Assembly (NCBI GenBank): GCA_025362235.1
Contig: JANYGZ010000098.1
Span: 1 to 64,000, forward strand
Source of the DNA: Ferruginibacter sp.
Lineage (GTDB): Bacteria > Bacteroidota > Bacteroidia > Chitinophagales > Chitinophagaceae
Direction: 5' to 3'
DNA: 64,000 nt
The position numbers and the translations under genes are program-made. Below, piece after piece: positions 9,970 through 20,918 of this stretch (position 1 is the first letter of the stretch; each line of letters begins with the position of its first letter). The notes under the pieces are model-generated. The model was not told the DNA's origin and ran no database searches. It saw only the letters and a list, made by a program, of their open reading frames with translations.

Positions 9970-12039
9970 ATGGCAGAAAATAATAACAGTGTACCGAAGA
10001 AGAAATTCAACCCTGATAATATCCCCCCAATAGGAGAAGACAATCAAAAAAATAAAAACCGGTTTAATATTTACTGGATATACGGTCTTGTATTTGCGGG
10101 TATTTTAGCCTATAATGTTTACAGGGGGGTTGGTGTTGCCGGTGTAGAAACCAACCAGGTTAAATTTACCGAGCTGGTAAAAGACGGCGATGTAGAGAGC
10201 ATAAAAACAATACGCAATAAAAAAATTGTAAGGGTTTTTATAAAAAAAGATAGCCTCGAAAAAAAGGGAGATGTTTACAGAGCCCTGTTGGGTAAACAAT
10301 ACGACATTGTTACCAAAGCCCCCGGCCCCCAATTATTTTTTCCGATAGTAGATGAAAAAACTTTTGCATTGCAGATGCAGGATTTTTACAAAAAATATCC
10401 CAGCATACAGGAAATTGCAGATTCGCCGGATGATGAAGGTGAATTATTCGGACAAATGGTTTCAACCCTGTTACCTATTTTACTGATAGGGCTATTGTTT
10501 GTAATGATGATGCGTAAGGTGGGCGGCCCCGGTGGCGGAAGCGGTGGTCCAGGCGGTATTTTTAATATCGGCAAATCAAAAGCTACTTTATTTGATAAAG
10601 CATCAAGGGTTAATATAAACTTTGGTGATGTAGCCGGGTTGGATGAGGCAAAAGTAGAGGTAATGGAAATTGTAGACTTCTTAAAAAATCCAAAAAAATA
10701 TACAGCACTCGGTGGTAAAATTCCAAAAGGCGCTTTGTTGATTGGCCCTCCCGGTACCGGTAAAACATTATTGGCAAAAGCGGTAGCCGGTGAAGCCCAG
10801 GTACCCTTCTTTAGCCTTAGCGGTAGTGATTTTGTAGAAATGTTTGTTGGTGTAGGAGCAAGCCGTGTAAGGGATTTATTTAAACAGGCGAGGGAAAAAG
10901 CACCTTGTATTATTTTTATTGATGAAATTGATGCGATAGGAAGAGCAAGGGGAAAGAACATGATGATGAGTAACGATGAAAGGGAAAATACCCTTAACCA
11001 GTTGCTGGTAGAGATGGATGGTTTTGGTACCGATTTGGGTATTATTATTTTAGCAGCTACCAACAGGCCTGATGTATTAGATAGCGCACTGCTTCGCCCC
11101 GGCCGGTTCGACAGGCAAATTACTATCGACAAGCCTGATATGGTTGGCAGAGAGGCAATTTTTAAAGTGCATCTTGAACCTATTAAAATATCAACCACAT
11201 TAGATATTTATAAACTGGCAGAACAAACACCAGGTTTTGCCGGTGCAGATATTGCCAACGTTTGTAACGAAGCAGCTTTAATAGCCGCCCGTAAAAATAA
11301 AGAGGCAGTAGATATGAGCGATTTTCAGGATGCTATTGACAGGGTGATTGGTGGTTTGGAAAAGAAAAACAAAATCATTTCACCCGAAGAGAAACAAATT
11401 ATTGCTTACCACGAAGCCGGTCATGCTATTTGTGGCTGGTACCTGGAACATGCGTATCCTCTATTAAAAGTTACCGTGGTACCAAGGGGTTCGGCAGCAT
11501 TGGGATATGCCCAGTATACTCCAAAAGAGCAATACTTGTACAATACCGACCAGTTAATGGACCAGATTTGTATGACCCTTGGTGGAAGGGCCAGTGAAGA
11601 AATTTTCTTTGGAAAAATAAGCACCGGCGCAAGTAATGACCTGCAGCAAATTACCAAGATTGCTTACAGCATGATTACTGTATATGGTATGAATGATAAA
11701 GTGGGTAATATCAGTTATTACGACCCTAACCAGGAAAATACTTTTACCAAACCATTCAGCGAAGAAACAGGTAAAATGATTGATCAGGAAGTACGCGACT
11801 TAATAAGTAAAGCCTACATAAGAACAATAGAATTATTAACGCAAAAGAAAGGCGATGTAGAGTTGCTTGCAAAAGAATTATTGAAGAAGGAAGTATTGTT
11901 TAAAAGTGATGTAGAAGCTTTAATTGGCAAAAGGCCTTACGAAGAAAAAAAGGCGCTGGATATAAAACCTGAAGAAAAAATATCAACAGAACCGGAAACC
12001 TCGTTACCGGAAGAATTAGTACATCCGCCAATAATTTAA
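9970..12039 (+). CDS. ftsH: ATP-dependent zinc metalloprotease FtsH
   Basis: [44 protein letters not shown]. Confidence 0.98.
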   Translation: MAENNNSVPKKKFNPDNIPPIGEDNQKNKNRFNIYWIYGLVFAGILAYNVYRGVGVAGVETNQVKFTELVKDGDVESIKTIRNKKIVRVFIKKDSLEKKGDVYRALLGKQYDIVTKAPGPQLFFPIVDEKTFALQMQDFYKKYPSIQEIADSPDDEGELFGQMVSTLLPILLIGLLFVMMMRKVGGPGGGSGGPGGIFNIGKSKATLFDKASRVNINFGDVAGLDEAKVEVMEIVDFLKNPKKYTALGGKIPKGALLIGPPGTGKTLLAKAVAGEAQVPFFSLSGSDFVEMFVGVGASRVRDLFKQAREKAPCIIFIDEIDAIGRARGKNMMMSNDERENTLNQLLVEMDGFGTDLGIIILAATNRPDVLDSALLRPGRFDRQITIDKPDMVGREAIFKVHLEPIKISTTLDIYKLAEQTPGFAGADIANVCNEAALIAARKNKEAVDMSDFQDAIDRVIGGLEKKNKIISPEEKQIIAYHEAGHAICGWYLEHAYPLLKVTVVPRGSAALGYAQYTPKEQYLYNTDQLMDQICMTLGGRASEEIFFGKISTGASNDLQQITKIAYSMITVYGMNDKVGNISYYDPNQENTFTKPFSEETGKMIDQEVRDLISKAYIRTIELLTQKKGDVELLAKELLKKEVLFKSDVEALIGKRPYEEKKALDIKPEEKISTEPETSLPEELVHPPII

Positions 12040-12045
12040 AGGGTA

Positions 12046-12681
12046 ATGGCAATAGCAAACGCAAAGGAAAACATATTAAAAAAAATAATTCAGGCACTGA
12101 GTCACTCAGTGCCTTTGCCTTTTCCATTAAGTGAGGGTGCAAGCAGTGTATACCAGCCTGCCACAGAAGATCTGGACATTCTTTTTGCGGGCGAGTTTAC
12201 AAAATTACAGGGAAAATTTGTTTACTGCACAGATGAAAAAGATTTAAACAATCAACTGGAAAAATTAATTGACGCCCGGGAATGGAATAAAATTTATTGT
12301 AATGAAGATAAATGGAACGAGGTTTTCAGCAACACCATAAATCTGCAAAGCTGCCATGCTGCCATTACCGGATGCGAATACCTCGTAGCAAGAACTGGCA
12401 CCATTGTTATGAGCGCAGCCCAGCAAAGTGGCCGTACCGTTAGCGTATATGCACCCGTACATATATGCATTGCATATCCTCACCAATTGGTATACGATGT
12501 AAAAGATGCACTGCAGTTATTGAAAAAAAAATATGCAGGTAATATTCCCTCCTTAATTACTTTTGCCAGCGGGCCAAGCCGTACGGCAGATATTGAAAAA
12601 ACATTGGTAACAGGTGTTCACGGGCCTAAAGAAGTATATTTGTTTTTGGTAGATAAGACAAGTGCAGCGAAGGATTTTTAG
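12046..12681 (+). CDS. LUD domain (LutC/YkgG family) protein
   Basis: MAIANAKENILKKIIQAL...CEYLVARTGTIVMSAAQQSGRTVSVYAPVHICIAYPHQLV...TFASGPSRTADIEKTLVTGVHGPKEVYLFLVD. Confidence 0.9.
   Translation: MAIANAKENILKKIIQALSHSVPLPFPLSEGASSVYQPATEDLDILFAGEFTKLQGKFVYCTDEKDLNNQLEKLIDAREWNKIYCNEDKWNEVFSNTINLQSCHAAITGCEYLVARTGTIVMSAAQQSGRTVSVYAPVHICIAYPHQLVYDVKDALQLLKKKYAGNIPSLITFASGPSRTADIEKTLVTGVHGPKEVYLFLVDKTSAAKDF
12092..12114. other. Strong hairpin in first codons of LUD CDS, directly downstream of ftsH
   Basis: aggcactgag-tca-ctcagtgcct: perfect 10-bp stem, 3-nt loop, followed by TTTG. Confidence 0.85.
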
Positions 12682-12692
12682 ATAACGTAATC

Positions 12693-13451
12693 ATGAATAT
12701 AACTCCCAATAATAAAATATATTTTCTCTCCGACTTTCATTTGGGTGCACCCAATGCAGCTGAAAGCCTGCTAAGGGAAAAAAGAATTGTACATTTTTTA
12801 GATTCCATAAAAAATGATGCAGAACAGATTTTTATTGCAGGTGATATATTTGATTTTTGGTTTGAATACAAACTGGTTGTACCAAGGGGTTATACAAGGC
12901 TGCTGGGCAAACTGGCTGAACTTACAGATGCTGGTATATTGATTCATTTTTTTGTAGGTAACCATGATATGTGGATGAAAGATTACTTTCAAAATGAATT
13001 AAATATTGCTGTTTATTTTAAACCACAGGCATTTGAATTTAATGGAAAAAAATTTTTAATTGGACATGGCGATGGGCAAGGGCCCGGTGATCACGGCTAT
13101 AAATTTTTAAAGAAAATTTTTCGCAACCCTTTTTGTCAATGGCTTTTTAGCATTTTCCCGCCATTTATTGGTTTAGGTATGGCCAATTACTTTTCCCGGA
13201 AAAGCAGGGAAAAGGCAGGCCAGGATGTAGAAGTATTTTTGGGTGAAGAAAATGAGTGGTTGATTATTTATTGTAAAGAAGTATTGCAAAAAGAACATGT
13301 TGATTATTTTATTTTCGGTCACCGCCATTTGCCAATTGATTTTAGTTTAAATGCCAACAGCCGTTATATCAATTTAGGTGAATGGATCAACTACGATAGT
13401 TTTGCGGTATTTAATGGCGAAACAACTGAGCTTAAATATTTCAACAAATGA
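12693..13451 (+). CDS. lpxH: UDP-2,3-diacylglucosamine diphosphatase
   Basis: [12 protein letters not shown]...[15 protein letters not shown]...FVGNHDMW...[13 protein letters not shown]...FGHRH. Confidence 0.9.
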   Translation: MNITPNNKIYFLSDFHLGAPNAAESLLREKRIVHFLDSIKNDAEQIFIAGDIFDFWFEYKLVVPRGYTRLLGKLAELTDAGILIHFFVGNHDMWMKDYFQNELNIAVYFKPQAFEFNGKKFLIGHGDGQGPGDHGYKFLKKIFRNPFCQWLFSIFPPFIGLGMANYFSRKSREKAGQDVEVFLGEENEWLIIYCKEVLQKEHVDYFIFGHRHLPIDFSLNANSRYINLGEWINYDSFAVFNGETTELKYFNK

Positions 13452-14266
13452 CAGCAATAAAAAAAATAGTATTGCTTTTTTGCATTAGTATCGTGGCGGT
13501 GCTATATACCAGAGCCCAAAAAGATTCTTCGTTTTATTTTAGCAAAAGCTTCCCAGGCAATTTCACTTATTTTACGGTTGATAATCTTGATAATGTGTAT
13601 TTGCTCAGCAGTACCGATCAATTAATAAAAATTGACCCCAACGGCGATAATATGGTTTTTAATGAATTGCGCAAGTATGGGAAATTATTTTCTATTGATG
13701 CAACCAACCCTTTAAAAGTATTGCTGTATTATAAGAATTTTTCCACTATTGTTGTGCTGGACAGGAACCTTACTGTTCGCAATACAATTAACCTGCGCAA
13801 GCAAAGTATTATAAATGTAAAAACAATTGCTGCATCTTACGACAATAATATCTGGTTGTTTGATGAAGGGGATGCCAAGCTTAAAAAAATTAACGACAAC
13901 GGCGATATACTGCTGGAAACAGTTGATTTCAGGAACCTGTTTGATACTATCCCTTCACCAACACAAATTGTAGACAGGGATAAATTTGTATATCTCTACG
14001 ATATTGCAAGGGGCTTTTATACATTTGATTATTATGGCACACTAAAAAATAAAGTGCCCTTATTAAACTGGACCAATACGGACGTTTTTGCAAATACTTT
14101 TTACGGTTTTAGTGATAGCTCCCTGTATCAGTATAAACAAGGTTCCCTAAATTTAAAAGAATATAAACTCCCCGTTTCTTTTAATAATGCCCTGCAAATA
14201 AAAATAGGCAATAATAGATTGTATGTTTTATACAAAGAAGGCCTTCAGCAATTTTTAGTAAAATAG
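13448..14266 (+). CDS. Hypothetical secreted beta-propeller-like protein
   Basis: Signal-like N-terminus; repeated [25 protein letters not shown]-type segments; ATGA overlap with lpxH. Confidence 0.65.
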   Translation: MTAIKKIVLLFCISIVAVLYTRAQKDSSFYFSKSFPGNFTYFTVDNLDNVYLLSSTDQLIKIDPNGDNMVFNELRKYGKLFSIDATNPLKVLLYYKNFSTIVVLDRNLTVRNTINLRKQSIINVKTIAASYDNNIWLFDEGDAKLKKINDNGDILLETVDFRNLFDTIPSPTQIVDRDKFVYLYDIARGFYTFDYYGTLKNKVPLLNWTNTDVFANTFYGFSDSSLYQYKQGSLNLKEYKLPVSFNNALQIKIGNNRLYVLYKEGLQQFLVK

Positions 14267-14294
14267 TTTATCAGCATTATAGTATTTTTATGGT

Positions 14295-15398
14295 ATGGAT
14301 TTTTTAGATAAAATTTATTTTGACAATACGCTCCGAAGCTATTGTATAGTTATTGCTACAATAGGCATTGTAATATTACTGAAAAAATATTTATCGCTAT
14401 ACCTTGTTTCACTGAGCTTTATTTTTGTAAAAAGAATATGGAAAACGGTTAGTAAGGAAAGTTTTGTAAACCTTGTAGCCGGTCCTTGTGAAGGTTTTTT
14501 GGTAGTATTGATTAGCGTAATTGCCATCGACAAACTTAATTTTCCGAATGTACTCTTATTCACATTATATGCCCATACAACTGCTGATATATTTTCAAGG
14601 GCAGGAACCGGTTTAATTATAATAACTTTTTTCAGGATGTTATTAAAGCTAATGGATTTTGTAGCGCTTGTAATGGAAGAAAAAGCCAACAGTACATCCG
14701 ATTTAAGGGATAACCAGATTGTTGTTTTCATAAGAGATTTTTTAAAAGTTATCGTCAACATCATCGGTGTTTTACTAATTATTAAAGCATGCTTTAACCA
14801 ACCATTGGGTAATTTACTTACCGGGTTAAGTATTGTGGGAGCTGCTATTGCATTGGGAGCAAAGGAAAGCCTGGAAAATTTGATTGCCTCTTTTATTATT
14901 TTTCTGGATAAACCATTCTATGCAGGCGATACAGTTAAAGTAAACAACGTAACTGGCAGGGTAGAAAAAATTGGTTTACGAAGTACAAAAATACTTACCC
15001 CCGATAAAACCCTGGTTACCATTCCAAATAAACAAATGGTAGACTCTATTGTAGATAACTGGAGCATGAGAACCCATCGGCGTGCAGAGATAAAATTAGA
15101 ATTATCCGTAAAAACCCCTGTGGACAAAGTTGAAAATATTATTGAAGAAATAAAGAAAATATTACAGTCCAATAACGGGCAACTGTCGCCTTATTCTGTT
15201 TTCTTAAAAGAGTTTGGAAAAAATGGTATCACTATTATAATCGAGTATTTTACTGAAACAATTCCATTGCCCGAATTTGATGCCCTAAAAGAACATGTTA
15301 ACCTTCAGATAAAAAAATTACTGGAAAGAAATGAAGTGGCATTTGCAGGCGAAGGCAATACGATTGTTATCAATAATAATGAAATAAAGGAAAACTAG
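14295..15398 (+). CDS. Mechanosensitive ion channel (MscS family)
   Basis: LTGLSIVGAAIALGAKESLENLIASFIIFLDKPFYAGDTVKVNNVTGRVEKIGLRSTKI. Confidence 0.93.
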   Translation: MDFLDKIYFDNTLRSYCIVIATIGIVILLKKYLSLYLVSLSFIFVKRIWKTVSKESFVNLVAGPCEGFLVVLISVIAIDKLNFPNVLLFTLYAHTTADIFSRAGTGLIIITFFRMLLKLMDFVALVMEEKANSTSDLRDNQIVVFIRDFLKVIVNIIGVLLIIKACFNQPLGNLLTGLSIVGAAIALGAKESLENLIASFIIFLDKPFYAGDTVKVNNVTGRVEKIGLRSTKILTPDKTLVTIPNKQMVDSIVDNWSMRTHRRAEIKLELSVKTPVDKVENIIEEIKKILQSNNGQLSPYSVFLKEFGKNGITIIIEYFTETIPLPEFDALKEHVNLQIKKLLERNEVAFAGEGNTIVINNNEIKEN

Positions 15399-15427
15399 TT
15401 TTAATAAATATTCCTGTCAGGAGTTTG

Positions 15428-15952
15428 TTACCTGTTAGTATCAATAATCTGCGCCAATTCTGTATCCCATTTACCTGTTTTGCCATATTCAACAACACGG
15501 CCTAACTCTTTACCATCTTTCATTACAATAATGGTGGGCACATTAATAATATCAAATGCTTCGGCAATGTGGCCCAATGCTTTTTTATTTCGGTTAACAC
15601 CAAAAAATGTAATATTATCATCTGGCACGCCGGTCATTTCCTGCAGCCTGAAAAACCTCGGTAAAATAAACTGGGTATCCTCACACCAGGTACCGCCAAA
15701 TACTACAAATTGCAATTTCAATGCTTTGCTTTTAGCAAATGTTACAAGTAAGGACGTATCTGGCGCATATATATTATGGTTAGGGGCATACCATTTGGTA
15801 AACAAACTATCGTTCTGCACCAGGTACTTATTAATGGTTCCCCTGTAAACATTTACCTCTTTGTTTTCTGGATCTTTTGTTATTTCATATTCAGCCTGGG
15901 CCTGTGCAAAACAGCTTATCATTAACAGGTATACAATGATTGGTATTTTCAT
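15428..15952 (-). CDS. Thioredoxin-family protein, exported
   Basis: Signal peptide; VVFGGTWCEDTQFILPRFFRL...INVPTIIVMKDGKELGRVVEYG. Confidence 0.8.
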   Translation of the reverse strand: MKIPIIVYLLMISCFAQAQAEYEITKDPENKEVNVYRGTINKYLVQNDSLFTKWYAPNHNIYAPDTSLLVTFAKSKALKLQFVVFGGTWCEDTQFILPRFFRLQEMTGVPDDNITFFGVNRNKKALGHIAEAFDIINVPTIIVMKDGKELGRVVEYGKTGKWDTELAQIIDTNR

Positions 15953-16004
15953 AAAATGGTATTGGTTATAATCTGCTAAGGATCGATGTGGGTTTAGATG
16001 AAGT

Positions 16005-16526
16005 TTATAGATTGGCTTTTAATTCGTTTAAAAACCCCTTTAGTTTTTTTAGTGATTCTATCATGGCAAATTTTTCATCTGCCTTTTTATTATTTTTTAT
16101 AAATTCTTTTGCGCCTTCCATAGTATATTTTCTTTCTCTCATCAAATGATAGATCAGTTGAATATTCTTAATATCCTCAGGCCTGAACAGGCGGTCGCCT
16201 TTTCCGTTTTTCTTTGGCTTTAATACATCAAATTCATTTTCCCAAAGCCGTATCAACGATTGGTTTACTTTAAACATGGCCGCAACTTTGCCAATAGAAT
16301 AATACATTTTCTGAAACAGTATTTCATCATTGGGTACATCCAGTAAATCAACCCCTTCGCACATTTCCTTCAGGCTCTTTCTTCCCCTGGTTGATTTTAT
16401 TTTTGGAATCGTTATTTCAGCAGGCAGATCAATTATTTCTTCATTTTTTACATAAACATTCTTAGGCGGCAGCGGGGATCGCTGCTGGTCATCAAAATCA
16501 AAGGCTATTTGTTTCGGTTTGTCCAT
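16005..16526 (-). CDS. MerR family transcriptional regulator
   Basis: YYSIGKVAAMFKVNQSLIRLWENEFDVLKPKKNGKGDRLFRPEDIKNIQLIYHLMRE. Confidence 0.88.
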   Translation of the reverse strand: MDKPKQIAFDFDDQQRSPLPPKNVYVKNEEIIDLPAEITIPKIKSTRGRKSLKEMCEGVDLLDVPNDEILFQKMYYSIGKVAAMFKVNQSLIRLWENEFDVLKPKKNGKGDRLFRPEDIKNIQLIYHLMRERKYTMEGAKEFIKNNKKADEKFAMIESLKKLKGFLNELKANL

Positions 16527-16584
16527 ATAATGCTGATCTGAATAAATACCTATTGACTGTTAATTTACAATTTTTTGAAAAAGT

Positions 16585-17556
16585 TTAATCAAAACTTTTT
16601 GCACTGCCGGTAGCTGACAATTTTAATACCCTATCGTACTGCTCTGCATTAAGGTCATTATAAAAAAAGTAAACGGGGTCAACGGGTCTTCCGTTAATAT
16701 GCACTTCATAATGACAATGTGGGCCAGTACTGGCTCCGGTACTACCAACCCATCCAATTACATCGCCACGTTTTACACGCTGTCCAACCCGGGCCTTAAT
16801 GCGAACCATATGCATGTATACGGTTTCATAACCATACCCGTGATTAATAATTACATGATTACCTGTACCTGTACTAAGCCCTGCTGTTGCAACAGTGCCA
16901 TCCCCGGTAGCATAAATAGGAGTGCCCTGGGGTGCAGCAAAGTCAAGCCCTTTATGCATTTTAGGGATACCATAGATAGGATGTATGCGATATCCAAAAC
17001 CACTGGCAATCCTGGTAAGATTTTTATTGCTTACAGGTTGGATGGCTGGGATGCTGGCTAATTTATTTTCCTGGTTGTTAATCAGTTTTTCAATGGCATC
17101 ATAACTATTAGCCTGGTAAGCAATCCTGGCACTAATATTATTTAGATCCAATGAAATTGTTTTGCCTAAAGCATCATCGCTCATCACATTCACTTTTTCC
17201 AGTTCCTTTGCTTTTTCCTGCAATTTAGCCCTTGCGCTATCCGGTACGGGGTTGGCTTCAAAGATAGAGCGGTATACCTCATTATCTCTTTTTTCCAGGT
17301 CAGCCATTTGCTGTTGCAAACTTTTTACCTTTTCACCTAAGGCTGTATAGCTATCTTTTACTGCATCATACTTCAACTTCGATTCTCTATCACCTGGATT
17401 AGGAATAAATTTAGTATACAATGTAATCACTACAACAGAGCTTACAAATAAAGCAGAGAGAAACCCAAATATTCTCAGAAGTTTTACCCTAAACGGAGTC
17501 ACCAGCTTTTCATAGCGAAGCGAATTGGTGTTATAGTAATATTTTATTTTTTTCAT
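16585..17556 (-). CDS. Membrane-anchored M23 family metallopeptidase
   Basis: ASGFGYRIHPIYGIPKMHKGLDFAAPQGTPIYATGDGTV...GSTGASTGPHCHYEV. Confidence 0.93.
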   Translation of the reverse strand: MKKIKYYYNTNSLRYEKLVTPFRVKLLRIFGFLSALFVSSVVVITLYTKFIPNPGDRESKLKYDAVKDSYTALGEKVKSLQQQMADLEKRDNEVYRSIFEANPVPDSARAKLQEKAKELEKVNVMSDDALGKTISLDLNNISARIAYQANSYDAIEKLINNQENKLASIPAIQPVSNKNLTRIASGFGYRIHPIYGIPKMHKGLDFAAPQGTPIYATGDGTVATAGLSTGTGNHVIINHGYGYETVYMHMVRIKARVGQRVKRGDVIGWVGSTGASTGPHCHYEVHINGRPVDPVYFFYNDLNAEQYDRVLKLSATGSAKSFD

Positions 17557-17666
17557 ACAGGCAAAACCCCTTAAGGATATTTTACAAAAAAATTATATAC
17601 TTTTCTTTATATAAACGCAACAGGTAGTTTATAGTATTTGAACAGCTTTATTTGTTTATTATATAC

Positions 17667-17766
17667 TTCAAATTGTCGCAGCAAAATGGTGGTTGGTGGG
17701 GACACTAACCACGGCTCAGCTTCGGCCGGTGTCCCCACCGGCCGAAACCGGAAGTTACAATTTGAA
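17667..17766. repeat. ~100-bp nested inverted-repeat element in the M23/alaS divergent intergenic region
   Basis: Outer arms ttcaaattgt (17667-17676)/acaatttgaa (17757-17766). Inner arms ggtggggacac (17695-17705)/gtgtccccacc (17729-17739). Competing hairpin ttcggccggt (17721-17730)/accggccgaa (17737-17746). Confidence 0.85.
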
Positions 17767-17813
17767 ATTCATGCATTCCACCTGTACAGATGGCGATGGG
17801 CTAAGGTTTTCCT

Positions 17814-17821
17814 TACCTTTG
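17814..17821 (+). promoter_or_regulatory. Candidate Bacteroidota -7 box for alaS
   Basis: TACCTTTG matches TAnnTTTG, 75 bp before the start codon. Confidence 0.5.
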
Positions 17822-17895
17822 CGCAACAGATTTTTTTAAATGTCTACAAATATAGACTGATATACTGCAAAAATCAACCCAAATAAGAAAGCTTT

Positions 17896-20718
17896 ATGAT
17901 GACGAGCGCACAGATACGCCAGCAATTCCTCGACTTTTTTAAATCAAAAAGGCATACCATTGTGCCTTCTGCACCCATTGTTTTAAAAGATGACCCTACC
18001 TTATTATTCACCAATGCCGGGATGAACCAGTTTAAAGATTATTTCCTGGGCAATAAAAAAGCGCCGTATAACAGGGCCGCAGATACGCAGAAATGTTTAC
18101 GCGTAAGCGGTAAGCACAACGACCTGGAAGAAGTGGGGGTAGATACCTACCATCACACCATGTTTGAAATGCTGGGCAACTGGAGCTTTGGCGACTATTT
18201 TAAAAAAGAAGCCATTGAATGGAGCTGGGAATTATTAACCAGTGTATATAAATTAGATAAGGATAAATTATATGTGACCATTTTTGAAGGCGATGAAAAA
18301 GAAGGTTTACCAAAAGATGAAGAAGCTTATAACGAATGGAAAAAATATGTTGCGGTAGACCGTATTTTACTGGGTAATAAAAAAGATAATTTTTGGGAGA
18401 TGGGTGATACCGGGCCCTGCGGCCCCTGTACAGAAATACATGTTGATTGCAGAACCGATGAAGAAAGAAGGCAGGTAGCAGGTAGCACATTGGTAAACAA
18501 CGATCACCCGCAGGTAATTGAAATATGGAACAACGTATTTATTCAGTATAACAGAAAAAAAGATATCAGCCTTGAAACATTGCCGGCTAAACATGTAGAT
18601 ACCGGTATGGGGTTTGAAAGATTGGTAAGGGTTATACAGGACAAACAAAGTAATTATGATACCGATGTTTTTACAGGCACCATTGCAGCAACAGAAAAAA
18701 TTGTGGCGAAAAAATATGCAGCCGGTGATGATAAGCAAAGTATTGCATTCAGGGTTATTGCAGATCATATACGTGCAATAAGTTTTTGCATTGCAGATGG
18801 GCAGTTGCCTTCTAATACCGGCGCAGGCTATGTTATACGCCGGATACTTCGCAGGGCTGTTCGTTACTATTATTCATACCTGGATTATAAACAACCATTG
18901 TTGTTTCAATTGTTGCCGGTAATTACTACGCAATTTGAAAATGTTTTTCCAGAGTTGAATGCGCAGAAAGATTTTGTTGCAAGGGTGATTGAAGAAGAAG
19001 AAGAAGCATTTTTAAGAACCCTCGATAAAGGATTAAAAAGAATAGATGTTTATGCTAGTGAATGCATAAACAATTTTAACAATGAAGTTATACAAAGGCT
19101 CACATTGCCTGTTGAAAGTGAAAACCTTTTTTTTGAAAATTTTAAAATATTTTTAGAATCAGGTGTAGTTAATCCTTCGATTAATTATAAAACCAAAGTC
19201 GATAATTTCATCAACGAAAACGCGCCGGTCCACCAAAAAGATTCCGCTGGAAATCTTTTATGGGGTTATAATGGCCGACTTACATTGACTGGAATGCAAG
19301 CGTTCGAACTTTATGATACATTCGGCTTCCCATTAGACTTATTGAAATTGGTTACAAGCGAATATGGTCTAACTATTGACGAGAAAGGTTTTGTCGAGTA
19401 TATGCAACTGCAAAAAAATCGTTCTCGTGCAGCCACAGTTATTGATGCAGGAGATTGGATCAATGTTAGTAATGAACGCGGGGAAGGATTTGTGGGTTAT
19501 AATGATTTGAATGTAACCACCAAAGTACAGAAATACAGACAGGTAAGTGCCAAAGGAAAAGATCAGTTTCAACTGGTATTGGCGACTACTCCTTTTTATG
19601 CAGAAAGTGGCGGCCAGGTTGGCGATAAAGGCATTTTGGTATTTGAAGAAGAAACTATTGAAGTGGTTGATACCAGGAAAGAAAATGATCTTACTATTCA
19701 TTTTACTGATCGGCTACCTGCAGACATTCATGCAGAAGTAAATGCCATTGTAAATAGCGAACGCCGCCTGAACATCCTTTACAACCATACTGCTACACAC
19801 CTTATGCAAGCTGCCCTTAGGCAGGTGCTGGGTAAACATGTGGAACAAAAAGGTTCATTGGTAAATGACGAAAACCTTCGCTTCGATTTTTCACATTTCA
19901 GCAAAATGACTGAAAATGAAATAAGGGAAGTAGAAAAAATAGTAAATGATAAAATACGTGCAAACATTCCGGTTGTAATACGCAGTCTGCCAAAAGAAGA
20001 AGCGATAAAACTTGGAGCAACGGCTTTGTTTGGTGAAAAATATGGCGATGTGGTAAGAGTGGTAACAATCGATCCGGAGTTTTCAATTGAACTATGCGGG
20101 GGAACGCATGTAATGCATACGGGGATGATTGGTTTGTTTAGCATCACAAGCGAAGCTGCTGTAGCAGCAGGTGTACGCCGTATAGAAGCATTAACCGGAC
20201 CTGCCGCATTTAAGTATTTAAGTGAAAGACTTGAAAACCTGAAAGAAATAGGTACGCTTCTAAAATCAAACGATCCTATAAAGGCAGTTGATAAATTGCT
20301 TACCGAAAATGCGCAATTGAAAAAACATATTGAACATTTGGAGGCAAGACAGTTGGTTGTAGTAAGAAATGAATTGCTGCAGAAAGATGAGATCATTAAC
20401 CAGGTAAATTTCATTGGTGATATTGTTGAAGTAAGCAATCCAGATAGTCTCAAGAAATTATGTAACGACCTGAAGAATCGCCTCAGCGATTTTGTAGTAG
20501 TGCTTTGTGCAAACATAGGGGGTAAAGCATTTGTTGCCGTGGGTATAGCAGATACAGTGGTAGCAGCAAAAAATTTAGATGCCACCAAAATTATTAAAGA
20601 GCAGGTATCTGCTTTGATAAAAGGCGGCGGCGGTGGCCAAAAAAACCTAGGTACCGCAGGCGGTCAGGATACAAGTAATTTTAAAGCGATTATAGAAAAT
20701 ATAAAAGCCTTGTTGTAA
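17896..20718 (+). CDS. alaS: Alanine--tRNA ligase
   Basis: QIRQQFLDFFKSKRHTIVPSAPIVLKDDPTLLFTNAGMNQFKDYFLG...ELCGGTHV...GGGGGQKNLGTAGG. Confidence 0.98.
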   Translation: MMTSAQIRQQFLDFFKSKRHTIVPSAPIVLKDDPTLLFTNAGMNQFKDYFLGNKKAPYNRAADTQKCLRVSGKHNDLEEVGVDTYHHTMFEMLGNWSFGDYFKKEAIEWSWELLTSVYKLDKDKLYVTIFEGDEKEGLPKDEEAYNEWKKYVAVDRILLGNKKDNFWEMGDTGPCGPCTEIHVDCRTDEERRQVAGSTLVNNDHPQVIEIWNNVFIQYNRKKDISLETLPAKHVDTGMGFERLVRVIQDKQSNYDTDVFTGTIAATEKIVAKKYAAGDDKQSIAFRVIADHIRAISFCIADGQLPSNTGAGYVIRRILRRAVRYYYSYLDYKQPLLFQLLPVITTQFENVFPELNAQKDFVARVIEEEEEAFLRTLDKGLKRIDVYASECINNFNNEVIQRLTLPVESENLFFENFKIFLESGVVNPSINYKTKVDNFINENAPVHQKDSAGNLLWGYNGRLTLTGMQAFELYDTFGFPLDLLKLVTSEYGLTIDEKGFVEYMQLQKNRSRAATVIDAGDWINVSNERGEGFVGYNDLNVTTKVQKYRQVSAKGKDQFQLVLATTPFYAESGGQVGDKGILVFEEETIEVVDTRKENDLTIHFTDRLPADIHAEVNAIVNSERRLNILYNHTATHLMQAALRQVLGKHVEQKGSLVNDENLRFDFSHFSKMTENEIREVEKIVNDKIRANIPVVIRSLPKEEAIKLGATALFGEKYGDVVRVVTIDPEFSIELCGGTHVMHTGMIGLFSITSEAAVAAGVRRIEALTGPAAFKYLSERLENLKEIGTLLKSNDPIKAVDKLLTENAQLKKHIEHLEARQLVVVRNELLQKDEIINQVNFIGDIVEVSNPDSLKKLCNDLKNRLSDFVVVLCANIGGKAFVAVGIADTVVAAKNLDATKIIKEQVSALIKGGGGGQKNLGTAGGQDTSNFKAIIENIKALL

Positions 20719-20758
20719 GGGCAGGCATCTATTAGCCACTATTGCCCCGTGAGTAAGA

Positions 20759-20850
20759 TTTCACACAAAGAACGCTAAGGATACAAAGTACACAAAGAAT
20801 AGAGACATTGCTTAGTGTTCTTTGTTTTTGTTGTCCTCTTTGCGTGAAAC
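20759..20850. repeat. Intergenic inverted-repeat family, copy 1
   Basis: tttcacacaaagaacgctaaggatacaaagtacacaaag...cttagtgttctttg...ctttgcgtgaaac. Confidence 0.8.
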
Positions 20851-20918
20851 AAATGAACCGCTTTCAGCCCTTCTTAAAAGTTTTGTTAAAGAAAAAAAAT
20901 AATCTCCGAAACATTTCG

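Noticed and set aside
10386-11198. 270-aa - strand ORF antisense to ftsH
   Set aside because: No recognisable family; fully inside FtsH coding sequence.
17695-17746. Alanine-responsive riboswitch or T-box for alaS
   Set aside because: The candidate alaS promoter is downstream of the structure, and no T-box sequence is recognisable. Kept only as an unexplained inverted-repeat element.
19779-20588. 269-aa - strand ORF antisense to alaS
   Set aside because: Serine-rich antisense translation of a conserved gene; no independent evidence.
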